A stretch of 37,777 nucleotides of DNA from Ectothiorhodospiraceae bacterium WFHF3C12 (GCA_013519935.1 JACDUA010000044.1:1-37777), one strand, 5' to 3'. Positions 1 through 8,755 are shown, numbered from the stretch's first letter. Notes: a model not told the origin generated them from the letters alone. Made by a program: numbers and translations.

Positions 1-2
1 AT

Positions 3-1112
3 GCGCCCGGACGGCGTGCCGCGGCGCTCGTGGAACGGGCGCGGCGTCAGGTGGCGGACGCCGTGGGCGCGGAGCCCCGTGAGATCGTCTGGACGTCCGG
101 CGCCACGGAGGCCAACAACCTGGCATTGCGTGGCGTGGCGGCGTTCGCCCGCCGCGCGGGACGGGCCTGCCACATCCTTACCGCCGGCACGGAGCACGCC
201 TCGGTGCTGGAGACGCTGGCTGCCCTGGAACGCGAGGGGGTGGAAGTCACGCGGTTGCCGGTGGATGAAGAGGGCCGCGTCGACCCGGAAGCCGTGGCCG
301 TTGCCCTGCGGCCGGAGACGCGGCTCGTTTCGATCATGCACGTCAACAACGAGACAGGCGTGCGGCACGACCTGCCGGGCATCGCGGCGGCGGTGGCCGG
401 TCACGGCACGCTGCTGCATGTCGACGCCGCTCAGAGCTTCGGCAAGGTGCCCCTGGATCTGGCGGCCCTGCCGGCCGACCTGGTTTCGCTGTCGGCGCAC
501 AAGGTTTACGGACCCAAGGGCGCGGGGGCGCTGTTCGTGCGCGCCGGGCCGGGCCGGCGGCTGGAACCGCTGTTGCGCGGCGGCGGTCAGGAAGGTGGGC
601 TGCGCTCCGGCACGGTGGCCACCCACCAGGTCGCCGGCATGGGGCTCGCCTTCGAGCTGGCGAGCGCCAACGACGGCGAGCGTGATCGCCTTCAGGCGTT
701 GACGGACCGGCTGCGCGCTGGCCTCGCCGCTCACGGCGACGTCTTCCTGATCGGCGGCGAAGCGCCACGGGCGCCGCACATACTCAGTCTCGTTTTCGCC
801 GGCGTGCACGCTCGTGCGCTGCAGGCTCTGCTGCCCGGCGTGGCCAGCTCCGTGGGCTCGGCCTGCAATGCGCCCACGGGCAAGCCGTCCCATGTCCTGC
901 GTGCCATGGGCATCCCCGACGCGCTGGCCCAGAGCGTGCTGCGGCTGAGCGTCGGGCGCTTCACCACGGAACCGGCCGTGGACGAGGCTGTCTCAATGAT
1001 CGGCGAGGCCCTCATGAGGCTGCGGCAGGCGTCCCCGTTGTGCCGGGATCGCCAGTACGGCGCGAGCTGGCAGTCGATCTATGGCGTGGCGCGGCTGCCG
1101 GCGGCGGCTTGA
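3..1112 (+). CDS. iscS: Cysteine desulfurase (IscS/NifS family), 5'-truncated by window edge
   Basis: A PLP-dependent cysteine desulfurase takes sulfur from cysteine as an enzyme persulfide and passes it to Fe-S scaffolds and other acceptors. The frame is already open at the first complete codon (position 3), with no start in family-like context. The GTG at 30 lies inside the conserved N-terminal region, so the true start is upstream of the window. Visible motifs are SGATEANN near the N-terminus, HVNNETG, HVDAAQSFGK, the PLP lysine in SLSAHK (codon 501-503) and the catalytic cysteine in VGSACNAPTG (codon 864-866). About 369 codons are present; whole family members are near 390-405. The C-terminal tail does not look like E. 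coli IscS, so NifS-like naming is possible. It is followed 21 bases later by an IscU-like gene and then iscA. Family is secure; the iscS symbol rests on context. Confidence 0.9.
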   Translation, partial: APGRRAAALVERARRQVADAVGAEPREIVWTSGATEANNLALRGVAAFARRAGRACHILTAGTEHASVLETLAALEREGVEVTRLPVDEEGRVDPEAVAVALRPETRLVSIMHVNNETGVRHDLPGIAAAVAGHGTLLHVDAAQSFGKVPLDLAALPADLVSLSAHKVYGPKGAGALFVRAGPGRRLEPLLRGGGQEGGLRSGTVATHQVAGMGLAFELASANDGERDRLQALTDRLRAGLAAHGDVFLIGGEAPRAPHILSLVFAGVHARALQALLPGVASSVGSACNAPTGKPSHVLRAMGIPDALAQSVLRLSVGRFTTEPAVDEAVSMIGEALMRLRQASPLCRDRQYGASWQSIYGVARLPAAA

Positions 1113-1133
1113 GCGGCTCGAGGATCACGGGTC

Positions 1134-1478
1134 ATGACGCTGGAATCGATGCTGTCGCGCAGCGGCGCCCTGGAACCGGAGGCCGATAAGGTGACGGGTC
1201 GGGCGGGGGCCGTCGATCGTGGTACTGTAGTGGAGGTGCATCTTTGCATCCGCGGGGGTGTCGTCGAGGAGGCGCGCTTTCTCGCTTTCGGTGCCCCGGA
1301 AGCTTTTGCCTGCGCGGCGGCGGCCTGCGAGGCTCTCACCGGCGGGTCTCTCGCGAACGTGGGGGCGCTGAGCGGCCTTGCCATTGCGCAGCGGGCCGGG
1401 ATCGACCGGCAGGCGCTGGCCCATGCGCTGGTCGTGGAGGACGCGCTCCAGTCCGCCCTGGCGGAGGTGCAGCGTTGA
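1134..1478 (+). CDS. IscU/NifU-N-like protein lacking canonical cluster cysteines
   Basis: This 114-residue protein aligns by eye with the IscU/NifU N-terminal fold. Residues 29-55 resemble the strand region leading into the FGCG loop of IscU, and residues 92-113 resemble the C-terminal HCSVLAEDAI helix. IscU normally holds a nascent 2Fe-2S cluster on three cysteines. Here the GAPACGD cysteine falls in AGAVDRG, the FGCG cysteine is FGAP, and the HC pair is HA with the histidine (about residue 97) kept. Three other cysteines exist, at residues 38, 60 and 65, at non-canonical positions. The ATG at 1134 has an AGGA-type ribosome site about 12 bases upstream. Position between desulfurase and iscA supports a sulfur-trafficking role, but classical scaffold chemistry looks impossible. 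It may be a decoy, regulator or chaperone-like partner. Confidence 0.7.
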   Translation: MTLESMLSRSGALEPEADKVTGRAGAVDRGTVVEVHLCIRGGVVEEARFLAFGAPEAFACAAAACEALTGGSLANVGALSGLAIAQRAGIDRQALAHALVVEDALQSALAEVQR

Positions 1479-1509
1479 ATTTTCGGGATCTCTAGAGGTT
1501 CTGGTTGTT

Positions 1510-1833
1510 ATGAGCATTGAGGTGACGGAACGCGCGGCGAATCATATCCGGTCGGCGCTGCAGCGCAGCGGGGCCGGCATTGGCCTGCGGCTCGGCGTGA
1601 AAACCACCGGCTGTTCCGGGTTTGCGTATACCGTCGATTACGCCGAAGCCGTCGGTGACAGTGACAGCGTCTTCGAGCAGCACGGCGTGCAGGTGGTGGT
1701 GGACCGCAAAAGCCTGCCCTTTCTGGAGGGCGTGCAGGTGGATTACGTTCGTGAAGGGCTTAACGAACATTTCACCTTCAGCAATCCCAACGTCAAGGAC
1801 ACCTGCGGCTGCGGCGAAAGCTTTTCCGTGTAG
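1510..1833 (+). CDS. iscA: Iron-sulfur cluster assembly protein IscA
   Basis: A-type carrier of 107 residues that receives iron or Fe-S clusters and delivers them to apo-targets in the cytoplasm. The three ligand cysteines are all visible: one in TTGCSGFAY (near residue 36) and two in the C-terminal CGCGESF motif. The length matches E. coli IscA (107). The frame stays open upstream to about 1378, but the ATG at 1510 begins the family-typical MSIEVTERAANHIRSAL sequence and has an AGAGGT ribosome site ten bases upstream. It follows the IscU-like gene by 31 bases and is probably co-transcribed with it. The usual next genes, hscB, hscA and fdx, are missing; ndk follows instead after a 160-base gap that has its own promoter candidate. 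Confidence 0.93.
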   Translation: MSIEVTERAANHIRSALQRSGAGIGLRLGVKTTGCSGFAYTVDYAEAVGDSDSVFEQHGVQVVVDRKSLPFLEGVQVDYVREGLNEHFTFSNPNVKDTCGCGESFSV

Positions 1834-1856
1834 GGGCCTGGGTCCGGCGTGGCAAA

Positions 1857-1885
1857 TTGCCGTGGGCAGACGGCCAAGTTAGACT
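1857..1885 (+). promoter_or_regulatory. Candidate sigma-70 promoter for ndk
   Basis: TTGCCG (1857-1862) and TAGACT (1880-1885) are separated by 17 bases in the iscA-ndk gap. Each hexamer matches four of six consensus positions. Transcription would begin near 1892 and leave a leader of about 100 bases before ndk. Nothing else is evident in the gap. Found by eye and not experimentally supported. Confidence 0.45.
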
Positions 1886-1993
1886 GTGCCGGCCGCTGCC
1901 GCGGTGCCGTATAACGGGTGAGCGAACAACGACCCCGGGCGGCGCGCGGGCCTCGAGTTACCCCTTTGAATTCAGAATACACGGAGTTTTCGC

Positions 1994-2419
1994 ATGGCAT
2001 TGGAACGTACCCTGTCCATCGTCAAGCCGGACGCTGTTGCCAAGAACGTCATCGGCGAGATCTACAGTCGATTCGAGAAGGCCGGCCTGAAGATCGTCGC
2101 CGCCCGGATGACGCAGCTCAGCCGCGAGGAGGCCGAAGGCTTCTACGCCGTTCACAAGGAGCGGCCGTTCTTCAATGATCTGGTGCAGTTCATGACCTCC
2201 GGGCCGGTGGTGGTGCAGGTGCTGGAAGGCGAGGATGCCATCCGCAAGAACCGGGAGATCATGGGCGCCACCAACCCGGCCGAAGCCGCGGCTGGAACCA
2301 TCCGCCACGACTATGCCACCACGATCGACGCCAATGCCGTCCACGGGTCCGATGCCCCGGAAACGGCCAAGGACGAGATCGCGTTTTTCTTTTCGGAAGA
2401 TGACATCGTCTCCCGCTAA
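1994..2419 (+). CDS. ndk: Nucleoside diphosphate kinase
   Basis: Transfers the gamma-phosphate from NTPs to NDPs through a phosphohistidine, balancing cytoplasmic nucleotide pools. The 141 residues match the bacterial family length (about 140-143). The N-terminus [12 protein letters not shown] is diagnostic, and the active-site histidine is His117 in NAVHGSD. The ATG at 1994 is preceded by ACGGAG at suitable spacing. The 3' end overlaps the start of rlmN by 20 bases, so the two are likely co-transcribed. The order isc, ndk, rlmN, pilW, rodZ is conserved across gammaproteobacteria. Confidence 0.97.
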   Translation: MALERTLSIVKPDAVAKNVIGEIYSRFEKAGLKIVAARMTQLSREEAEGFYAVHKERPFFNDLVQFMTSGPVVVQVLEGEDAIRKNREIMGATNPAEAAAGTIRHDYATTIDANAVHGSDAPETAKDEIAFFFSEDDIVSR

Positions 2420-3539
2420 GAGCGTGTCGGATAGCGGCGCCGGGGCTGGCAGGACGAATCTGCTCGGTCTTGATCGCGACGGCCTGCAGGGCTTCTTCGC
2501 CGGCATGGGGGAGAAGCCCTTCCGGGCCAAGCAGCTCCTGCAGTGGATATACCAGCGCGGCGTCTACGACTTCGACGCCATGACCGACCTCAGCCGGGGG
2601 CTGCGTGAGCGGCTGTCGGCGCAGGCGCGGATCGAGCTGCCCCGCGCCATCTTCGATCAAAGGTCGGTGGACGGAACGCGCAAGTGGCTGCTGTCGCTGG
2701 ACGGCGGTAACGCCATCGAGCTGGTGTTCATCCCGGAGGCCAGGCGCGGCACGCTGTGCGTCTCGTCGCAGGTCGGCTGCGCCCTGGATTGCAGCTTCTG
2801 CTCCACCGCTCAGCAGGGCTTCGCGCGCAACCTCACGGCCGCCGAGATCGTCGGTCAGGTCCTGTACGCGGTTGACGCGCTGGCGGCAGAGGGGGAGGGC
2901 CGCCGGGTCACCAACGTGGTGTTCATGGGCATGGGCGAACCGCTGCTCAACATGGAGCAGGTGCTGCCGGCGGTGGCGCTTCTGACCGAGGACTATGGCC
3001 TGTGCCTTTCCCGGCGCCGCGTGACGATCAGCACCTCCGGCATCGTGCCGGCGTTGCGGCGGCTGGCGGACCGTACCCAGATCAGTCTGGCCGTATCGCT
3101 GCATGCCGCCAACAATGCCCTTCGCGACGAGCTCGTGCCCATCAACCGGAAGTACCCGCTGGAGCAGCTGATGCCCGCCTGCAGGGATTACGCCGCACGC
3201 ACGCCCCACCGGCGGATCACCTGGGAATACGTCATGCTGGACGGGGTGAACGATTCCGACGCCGATGCCGACGACCTGGCACGGCTGCTCGGCGATATCC
3301 CCTCGAAGATCAACCTGATACCCTTCAACCCGTTTCCCGGCGCGCGTTATCGCTGCTCGTCGAAGCGGCGGATCGAGCTCTTCAGCGAGCGGTTGTACCG
3401 CGCCGGTTTCACCGTGACGGTCCGGCGTACCCGGGGCGATGACATCGACGGCGCCTGCGGTCAGCTGGTAGGCAGGGTCCAGGACCGTACCCGGCGACAG
3501 TTCCGTGCCGAGCGGGGGGAAGAGGTGACGGGCGCATGA
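2400..3539 (+). CDS. rlmN: Dual-specificity 23S rRNA/tRNA methyltransferase RlmN
   Basis: Radical-SAM enzyme that methylates C2 of adenosine 2503 in 23S rRNA and A37 of some tRNAs. The 4Fe-4S motif is C127-x3-C131-x2-C134 (CALDCSFC). The mechanistic cysteine pair is at about C120 (TLCVSS) and C353 (GACGQL), equivalent to E. coli C118 and C355. [11 protein letters not shown] and the C-terminal [11 protein letters not shown] region are also typical. The start is uncertain. ATG 2400 lies inside the end of ndk and gives 379 residues (E. coli 384); GTG 2424, just after the ndk stop, would give 371. The frame extends further up inside ndk, but that part is a shadow. The stop overlaps the pilW start as ATGA. 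Confidence 0.95.
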   Translation: MTSSPAKSVSDSGAGAGRTNLLGLDRDGLQGFFAGMGEKPFRAKQLLQWIYQRGVYDFDAMTDLSRGLRERLSAQARIELPRAIFDQRSVDGTRKWLLSLDGGNAIELVFIPEARRGTLCVSSQVGCALDCSFCSTAQQGFARNLTAAEIVGQVLYAVDALAAEGEGRRVTNVVFMGMGEPLLNMEQVLPAVALLTEDYGLCLSRRRVTISTSGIVPALRRLADRTQISLAVSLHAANNALRDELVPINRKYPLEQLMPACRDYAARTPHRRITWEYVMLDGVNDSDADADDLARLLGDIPSKINLIPFNPFPGARYRCSSKRRIELFSERLYRAGFTVTVRRTRGDDIDGACGQLVGRVQDRTRRQFRAERGEEVTGA

Positions 3540-4309
3540 AGCGGCGGCTGGTTTCAGCGCTGGTGCTGGTGTTCGCGACGCTGGTGGTTGCCGGCTGCGC
3601 CACGACGCCGGAGACCGGCATGAGCGAGGCGCAGCGGCAAAAGGCTGCCCGCACCAATACCCAGCTGGGCACTCAATACATGCAGCAGGGAGACCTCAAC
3701 CGCTCCCTGGAGAAGCTCAACAAGGCGCTGCGGCAGGATCCGGATTACGCGGAAGCCCACATGGTGAAGGCCATCCTGCACGAGCGGCTGGAACAGCCGG
3801 ACAAGGCCCGCGACCATTACGAACAGGCCCTGGATCTCTCCCCTGAGAATCCGACCCTGCTGAACAACTACGGCCGCTTTCTCTGTGCCCGCGACGAATA
3901 CGAACAGGCCCTCGAGTACCTGGAGCGCGCCGGTTCGAATCCGCTCTACGAGCGCCCGGCGCTGGCCTGGTCCAATGCCGGTGTCTGCGCGCTCAACAAG
4001 GGCGAAGATGAGCAGGCGGAGAGCTACCTGCTCAAGGCGCTCAACGCCAATGCGCGTTTCCCCTCGGCGCTGTTGCGCATGGCGCGGCTGCGGTTCGACC
4101 AGGAGCAATACATGTCGGCCCGGGGATTCTATCAGCGCTATCTTTCCGTGGCCGAGCAGACGCCCGAATCGCTCTGGCTGGGGGTGCAGCTGGAGGATCA
4201 ACTGGGTAACCAGGATGCGGTAGCCAGCTACAGCCTGTTGCTGCGGCAGAAGTTCCCGGATTCCGAGGAGACGCGCAAGTTGCTGGAGTGGCGGGCGAAT
4301 GAGGGATAA
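3536..4309 (+). CDS. pilW: Type IV pilus biogenesis lipoprotein PilW/PilF
   Basis: A TPR outer-membrane lipoprotein that helps the PilQ secretin assemble and is needed for stable type IV pili. The 257-residue product has a lipoprotein signal peptide with lipobox VVAGC, so Cys21 would be the lipidated N-terminus. The rest is tetratricopeptide repeats, for example around LGTQYMQQGDLNRSLEKLNK and AEAHMVKAILHERLEQPDKA. The start ATG 3536 overlaps the rlmN stop (ATGA) and the 3' end overlaps rodZ by 11 bases. This locus position between rlmN and rodZ is the usual one. Function in pili is inferred from family and position; no other pilus gene is in the window. Confidence 0.9.
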   Translation: MKRRLVSALVLVFATLVVAGCATTPETGMSEAQRQKAARTNTQLGTQYMQQGDLNRSLEKLNKALRQDPDYAEAHMVKAILHERLEQPDKARDHYEQALDLSPENPTLLNNYGRFLCARDEYEQALEYLERAGSNPLYERPALAWSNAGVCALNKGEDEQAESYLLKALNANARFPSALLRMARLRFDQEQYMSARGFYQRYLSVAEQTPESLWLGVQLEDQLGNQDAVASYSLLLRQKFPDSEETRKLLEWRANEG

Positions 4310-5558
4310 CAGCGCGCCCGCCGAGCAGCGGCCGGCCGCAACCCCCTGGGTGGGACCGGGCGCGATGCTGCGGGAGGCCCGGGAGAGCAAGCGGCTCAGC
4401 GTCCGCGCGGTGGCCGACGCGCTGCACCTGGGTACGGACATCATCGAGGCACTGGAGGAAGAGCGCTTCGGCGATCTGCCGCCCTTGACCTTCGTGAAGG
4501 GCTATCTGCGCGCCTACGGCAAGCTGGTGGAGCTGCCGGAAGAGCAGCTCATGGGGGCGTTCGATAGACTCGGGCTGGAGGCGACCGAGGAACCGCCGAA
4601 CCTCAACAACGGTGACGTCCGCGGCTGGCGCGGCCCCTGGGGCAGCGTGATACTGGTGTTGTTCCTGGCGGCGCTGGCCGCGGCGCTCGGGTGGTGGTGG
4701 TTCGAATATCGCGATCAGCCGGGCGGCGATCCGGCGCCGGGCGATGCCGCCAATGCTCCCGCGACGGCACCGACCGAAGGATCCGCGGACACCGGCGGCG
4801 ACAGTCTCGATACCGAAGCCCGTGCGGCCGGCGAAGCCGATGCCGTGGCCCCGGCCGATGGCAGCGAGTCGTCGCCGCTGTCCGGGGCCGTGTCCTCGCC
4901 GGCCGGCGAAGCGCGGACTTCGGACCGGCGGACCTCGAATGCCCAGCCTTCGGACGCCCGGACCCCGGACGCCCAGACCCCGGAGACGCGGACCCCGGAG
5001 GCCCAGACCCCGGAAGCGCGGACCTCGGAAGCGCAGACCCCGGAAGCGTCTCCGGCGGTTGCCGGAGATACCGATGCCGCGGGGAACGCGGACACGCCGG
5101 CCGGTGACACGTCGGGCCCCGACGGCTCTGACGGCGGCGGCAGCGCCAATGCGCCGACCGCATCCGCGGACGCGCCCGCCCCGGCGGCGCAGGCGCCCGA
5201 GACCGGGACCGACGGTCCGACGGAGCAACCGGTGGCTTCGTCGGCCGCGGCGACACGCAACAGTGGTGACAGGGTGGAAGAGCGTGCGGACGCCGCGGAC
5301 ACCGCGACGAACACGGCAACGCTCAGCCTCGTCGTCGACGGCCAGTCCTGGGTGGATATCCGGGACGCCTCCGGTGATCGCCTGCTCTACGGCCTGATCA
5401 GCGGGCCGGCGCGGCGCAGCGTCTCCGGACAGCCCCCATTCAACCTGGTCATCGGCGAGGCGCAGACCGTGGAACTGCGCTACCAGGGCGAGCCGGTGCG
5501 CCTCGCGCCGCATATCCGTGGTGACGTCGCCCGCTTCCAGTGGCCACCGGATTCCTGA
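4299..5558 (+). CDS. rodZ: Cytoskeletal membrane protein RodZ
   Basis: Bitopic inner-membrane protein that links MreB to the elongation machinery and sets rod shape. Domain order in 419 residues: an Xre-type helix-turn-helix (about 22-85, GAMLREARESKRLSVRAVAD), an inner-membrane helix (about 113-135, VILVLFLAALAAALGWWWF), a long Ala/Pro/Thr/Ser-rich periplasmic linker (about 140-335) and a C-terminal beta domain of the DUF4115 type starting near LSLVVDGQSWVDIRD. The linker contains nine tandem five-residue units. The start overlaps pilW by 11 bases; Met23 is an alternative but would cut close to the HTH. In many relatives ispG comes next; here hisS follows after 55 bases. Confidence 0.93.
   Translation: MRDNSAPAEQRPAATPWVGPGAMLREARESKRLSVRAVADALHLGTDIIEALEEERFGDLPPLTFVKGYLRAYGKLVELPEEQLMGAFDRLGLEATEEPPNLNNGDVRGWRGPWGSVILVLFLAALAAALGWWWFEYRDQPGGDPAPGDAANAPATAPTEGSADTGGDSLDTEARAAGEADAVAPADGSESSPLSGAVSSPAGEARTSDRRTSNAQPSDARTPDAQTPETRTPEAQTPEARTSEAQTPEASPAVAGDTDAAGNADTPAGDTSGPDGSDGGGSANAPTASADAPAPAAQAPETGTDGPTEQPVASSAAATRNSGDRVEERADAADTATNTATLSLVVDGQSWVDIRDASGDRLLYGLISGPARRSVSGQPPFNLVIGEAQTVELRYQGEPVRLAPHIRGDVARFQWPPDS
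4917..5051 (+). repeat. 15-base tandem repeat in rodZ linker (nine pentapeptides)
   Basis: Nine consecutive imperfect 15-base units encode five-residue repeats of the form T-[P/S]-[D/E/N]-A-[Q/R], such as TPDAQ, TPEAQ, TPEAR and TSEAQ. Unit-to-unit DNA identity is highest in the second half. Such short in-frame repeats change copy number by slippage, so linker length probably varies between strains. The opposite strand also reads open here because of the repeat, but that reading is a shadow. Confidence 0.85.
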
Positions 5559-5613
5559 TAACGTCCTGCCCGATCCGGCTGCACCCCGGCCCTGAGCGTA
5601 TTCTGGAGGATCC

Positions 5614-6891
5614 TTGGCCAAGGCGATTCAAAGCATTCGTGGCTTCGCGGACATACTGCCCGAGCGAACGCCCACCTGGCGATTCGTCGAACAGTCCATT
5701 CAGGAAGTGCTCGGCGCCTATGGCTATGAGGAGATCCGCCTGCCCTACCTGGAGCAGACCGACCTGTTCGCTCGCTCCATCGGCGAAGTCACGGACATCG
5801 TCGAGAAGGAGATGTACAGCTTCGAGGACCGCAATGGCGAGAGCCTGAGCCTGCGGCCCGAAGGCACCGCCGGTTGCGTTCGGGCGGGCATCCAGCACGG
5901 GCTGTTCCACGGCCGGCAACCACGGCTGTGGTACGGCGGCGCCATGTTCCGTTATGAGCGGCCGCAGAAAGGGCGTTACCGGCAGTTCCACCAGATCGGC
6001 GCCGAGGTTTTCGGTCTGGCCGGCCCGGATATTGACGCCGAGATGATCCTCATGACCGGGCGGATGCTCCGGGCCATCGGCCTCGACGACGCCGAGCTGC
6101 AGCTCAATACCCTGGGTACGGTCGAGGCAAGGGCGGCGTACCGGGCCCGCCTCGTGGAATACTTCGAACAGTACCCGGAGCGACTCGACGACGACAGCAA
6201 ACGCCGGCTGTCCACCAATCCGCTGCGGATCCTCGACAGCAAGAATCCGGACATGCAGGACATTATCGCCGACGCCCCCTCGCTCATGGATCACCTGGAC
6301 GACGAGTCGCGGGCGCATTTCGATGCGGTTCAGGCGGCCCTGCGCGCCAGTGGCCTGTCTTTTCAGGTCAATCCCCGGCTGGTGCGCGGGCTCGATTACT
6401 ATACCCGGACGGTTTTCGAGTGGGTCAGCGACCGGCTGGGTGCCCAGGGCACGGTCTGTGCAGGCGGCCGCTATGACGGTCTGGTGGAGCAGATCGGCGG
6501 GCGGCCAACGCCGGCGATCGGGTTCGCCGTGGGTCTGGAACGGCTGGTCACGCTCGTCGAGGAGAGCGTGGGTGCCCATGCGTCGCCTGCCCCGCACGCC
6601 TACCTGGTGGCCCTGGGGGACGGGGTCCAGGCGGCGGCGCTGGCCCTGGGTGAGCGGCTGCGGGATGCGCTGCCCGGACTGCGGCTTCAGGCCAACGCCG
6701 GGGGTGGCAGCGCCAAGAGCCAGTTCAAGCGTGCCGATCGCAGCGGCGCACCCGTCGCCCTGGTGGTCGCCGAAGAGGAGCTGGCCGCCGGGGAAGTGAC
6801 GGTCAAACCGTTGCGCGGGGAGGGCGAGCAGCAGCGCGTGGATGAGTCGACGCTGGTTCAACTGCTCGATGACTACATAAAGGCCGGATAA
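5614..6891 (+). CDS. hisS: Histidyl-tRNA synthetase
   Basis: Class II aminoacyl-tRNA synthetase that charges tRNA-His. Its 425 residues match the bacterial enzyme (E. coli 424). Visible motifs: IRGFADILP at the N-terminus, motif 2 around [19 protein letters not shown], the histidine-specific [15 protein letters not shown], motif 3 near [13 protein letters not shown] and [11 protein letters not shown], and an anticodon-binding domain at the C-terminus. The start is TTG at 5614, chosen because GGAGGA lies four bases upstream and [11 protein letters not shown] is the family N-terminus. It heads the hisS-yfgM-bamB run; yfgM follows after 14 bases. Confidence 0.96.
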   Translation: MAKAIQSIRGFADILPERTPTWRFVEQSIQEVLGAYGYEEIRLPYLEQTDLFARSIGEVTDIVEKEMYSFEDRNGESLSLRPEGTAGCVRAGIQHGLFHGRQPRLWYGGAMFRYERPQKGRYRQFHQIGAEVFGLAGPDIDAEMILMTGRMLRAIGLDDAELQLNTLGTVEARAAYRARLVEYFEQYPERLDDDSKRRLSTNPLRILDSKNPDMQDIIADAPSLMDHLDDESRAHFDAVQAALRASGLSFQVNPRLVRGLDYYTRTVFEWVSDRLGAQGTVCAGGRYDGLVEQIGGRPTPAIGFAVGLERLVTLVEESVGAHASPAPHAYLVALGDGVQAAALALGERLRDALPGLRLQANAGGGSAKSQFKRADRSGAPVALVVAEEELAAGEVTVKPLRGEGEQQRVDESTLVQLLDDYIKAG

Positions 6892-6905
6892 ACAGGGAGA
6901 AGACA

Positions 6906-7541
6906 GTGGTCACGCGTACCGACGAGGAACAGGTTGAAGCGCTCACACGCTGGTGGCGGGAGAACGGCCGCAGTGTTATAGGCGCGCTGATACTCGCCGT
7001 CGCCGGCGTGCTGGGTTACCAGCAGTGGCAGTCCTACCAGACCAGCCAGGCGGAGCTCGCCTCGGCGCTATATCAGCAGTTCAACGCCGCCGAGACGACC
7101 GAGGCGGCAGCGGAGACCTTCGCCACGCTGCAGGCCGATCACGACAGCAGCCCCTACGCGGTGCTGGCTGCCATGTCTCTGGCCCAGCGCCAGGTCGAGG
7201 ATGGCGCCCTGGAGCGTGCCGCCGAGCTGTTGCGCTGGGCGGCCGAAGAGGCGGACGACGCGGCGCTGGAGCGGCTGGCGACACTGCGCCTGGCGCGTGT
7301 GCTCTGGGCGGCGGGCGACCATCAGCAGGCCACCGAGGCGCTGGGTGAGCCGCCGGAGGGGGGTTACGTCTCCGAGTACTATGAGCTGCGGGGCGACATC
7401 CTCGCGGCGCAGTCCCAGCACGCCGATGCCGCCGATGCCTACCGCATGGCCATCGAGGAGGCGTCGGCGCTGGGTCCCCAGCGCCGGCAGCTGCTCCAGA
7501 TGAAGCTGGACTCGGCCGGGGGAGCGGCGCCGAAATCGTGA
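6906..7541 (+). CDS. yfgM: YfgM family ancillary SecYEG translocon subunit
   Basis: Inner-membrane protein that associates with SecYEG and periplasmic chaperones and helps hand on secreted proteins. The 211 residues contain one N-terminal membrane helix (about 24-42, VIGALILAVAGVLGYQQW) after a short cytoplasmic segment, then an alpha-helical TPR-like periplasmic domain. The start is GTG 6906 with GGGAGAAG upstream. The stop overlaps the bamB start (GTGA). Position between hisS and bamB is the same as in E. coli. Family assignment is by sequence pattern and synteny. Confidence 0.9.
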   Translation: MVTRTDEEQVEALTRWWRENGRSVIGALILAVAGVLGYQQWQSYQTSQAELASALYQQFNAAETTEAAAETFATLQADHDSSPYAVLAAMSLAQRQVEDGALERAAELLRWAAEEADDAALERLATLRLARVLWAAGDHQQATEALGEPPEGGYVSEYYELRGDILAAQSQHADAADAYRMAIEEASALGPQRRQLLQMKLDSAGGAAPKS

Positions 7542-8755
7542 TACGCGCCGTAGCTCTCTTCGCGTTGACCGCCGCACTCGTGGGCTGCGCCTCGCCGGAT
7601 TTCATGACCCGCGGCGAGAAGACGCCGGAATCACTGCCGGGTCCCACGGGGGATACCGGTCTGCAGGAGCTCTGGTCGGTGGCACTGGGCAGCGGCAACC
7701 GGTATGCCGATCAGCCCCTGGTGCCGGCCGTGGCGGACGGCCGCGTCTACGTGGCTGACTGGACGGGTGATGTCATGGCCGTTGAAGCGGACTCCGGTCG
7801 GCGGCTGTGGCGGGCGGATCTGGACGCGGCTATCTCCGCCGGGCCCACCGTTGGCGGGGGCGTGGTCGTCGTCGGCACACGGGATGCCCAGGTCTTCGGC
7901 CTCTCCGCCAAGGACGGTACGGTGCTCTGGAAATCCGGAGTGACCAGCGAGGTTCTGGCGCCGGCCGCCCATGCCCGGGGTACTTTCGTCGTGCGCGCCG
8001 CCGATGGGCGCGTGTTCGCCCTCAACGCCCAGGACGGGTCCCGCCGCTGGCTGTATGACCGCACCGTTCCGGTTCTGACGCTGCGTGGTAACAGCCGGCC
8101 GCTCATCGACGACGGACGGGTACTCATCGGCCTGGATAACGGCAAGCTGGTGGCTCTTGCCCTGAACTCGGGTGAGGAGATCTGGGAGACCACCGTGGGC
8201 ATACCTCGAGGTCGAACCGATCTTGAACGCATGGTGGATCTGGACGGCCGGCTGGCGATTTCCCGCGGCACCGTCTATGCGGCGGCCTATCAGGGGCGGA
8301 CGGCGGCGGTGGATATCGCCAGCGGCGATATCGGCTGGGCACGGGATATACCGTCCCACGAAGGTGCCAGCGAGGACGTGGGGAACCTCTATATCACCGA
8401 CGATAGCAACCGCGTCTGGGCGCTGGATCGATTCAACGGCGCGTCGGTATGGCGCCAGGACCGGCTGTCGGATCTGATCCTCACCGCGCCGGTCACCTAC
8501 GGTGGCTACGTGGTGGTGGCGAGCAACGACGGCTATCTGAACTGGTTGTCCAGGGACAGCGGGGCTCTGGAGGCGCGCACGCGGCTCGAACCGCTGAAGG
8601 ACTCGGAGCGTTTCGCCTCCATACGTGCCAATGCCATGGAGGATTATGTCTTCGTGCCCCCGGACTGGACCGCCCATGCGCCGGAAGTGGCGGATGGTCG
8701 GCTGTACGTGTGGTCATTGAAGGGGCATCTGACCGCTTTCGAGCTTCGGCAATAG
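7538..8755 (+). CDS. bamB: Outer membrane protein assembly factor BamB
   Basis: Lipoprotein subunit of the BAM complex that inserts beta-barrel proteins into the outer membrane. A signal peptide with lipobox ALVGC makes Cys17 the lipidated residue of the 405-residue product. The body is an eight-bladed propeller built from PQQ-type repeats; repeat-like segments include GRVYVADWTGDVMAVEADSG, DGTVLWKSG and DGSRRWLYD. The start is GTG 7538, overlapping the yfgM stop. In E. coli der (GTPase) follows; here it does not, and an NRDE-family gene comes 16 bases later. Confidence 0.94.
   Translation: MIRAVALFALTAALVGCASPDFMTRGEKTPESLPGPTGDTGLQELWSVALGSGNRYADQPLVPAVADGRVYVADWTGDVMAVEADSGRRLWRADLDAAISAGPTVGGGVVVVGTRDAQVFGLSAKDGTVLWKSGVTSEVLAPAAHARGTFVVRAADGRVFALNAQDGSRRWLYDRTVPVLTLRGNSRPLIDDGRVLIGLDNGKLVALALNSGEEIWETTVGIPRGRTDLERMVDLDGRLAISRGTVYAAAYQGRTAAVDIASGDIGWARDIPSHEGASEDVGNLYITDDSNRVWALDRFNGASVWRQDRLSDLILTAPVTYGGYVVVASNDGYLNWLSRDSGALEARTRLEPLKDSERFASIRANAMEDYVFVPPDWTAHAPEVADGRLYVWSLKGHLTAFELRQ

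Noticed and set aside
30-32. GTG at 30 as the start of the cysteine desulfurase
   Set aside because: Codons before it continue the family sequence without a stop, and the N-terminal part of the enzyme would be missing. The gene simply enters from outside the window.
4917-5051. Tandem repeat considered as a CRISPR-like array
   Set aside because: Units are 15 bases with no spacers and lie in frame inside rodZ.
4041-5621. Minus-strand frame with RGLRFRGPRFRGL-type repeats
   Set aside because: The repeat is the reverse reading of the 15-base rodZ linker repeat; the plus-strand rodZ has HTH, membrane helix and C-terminal domain in the right order.
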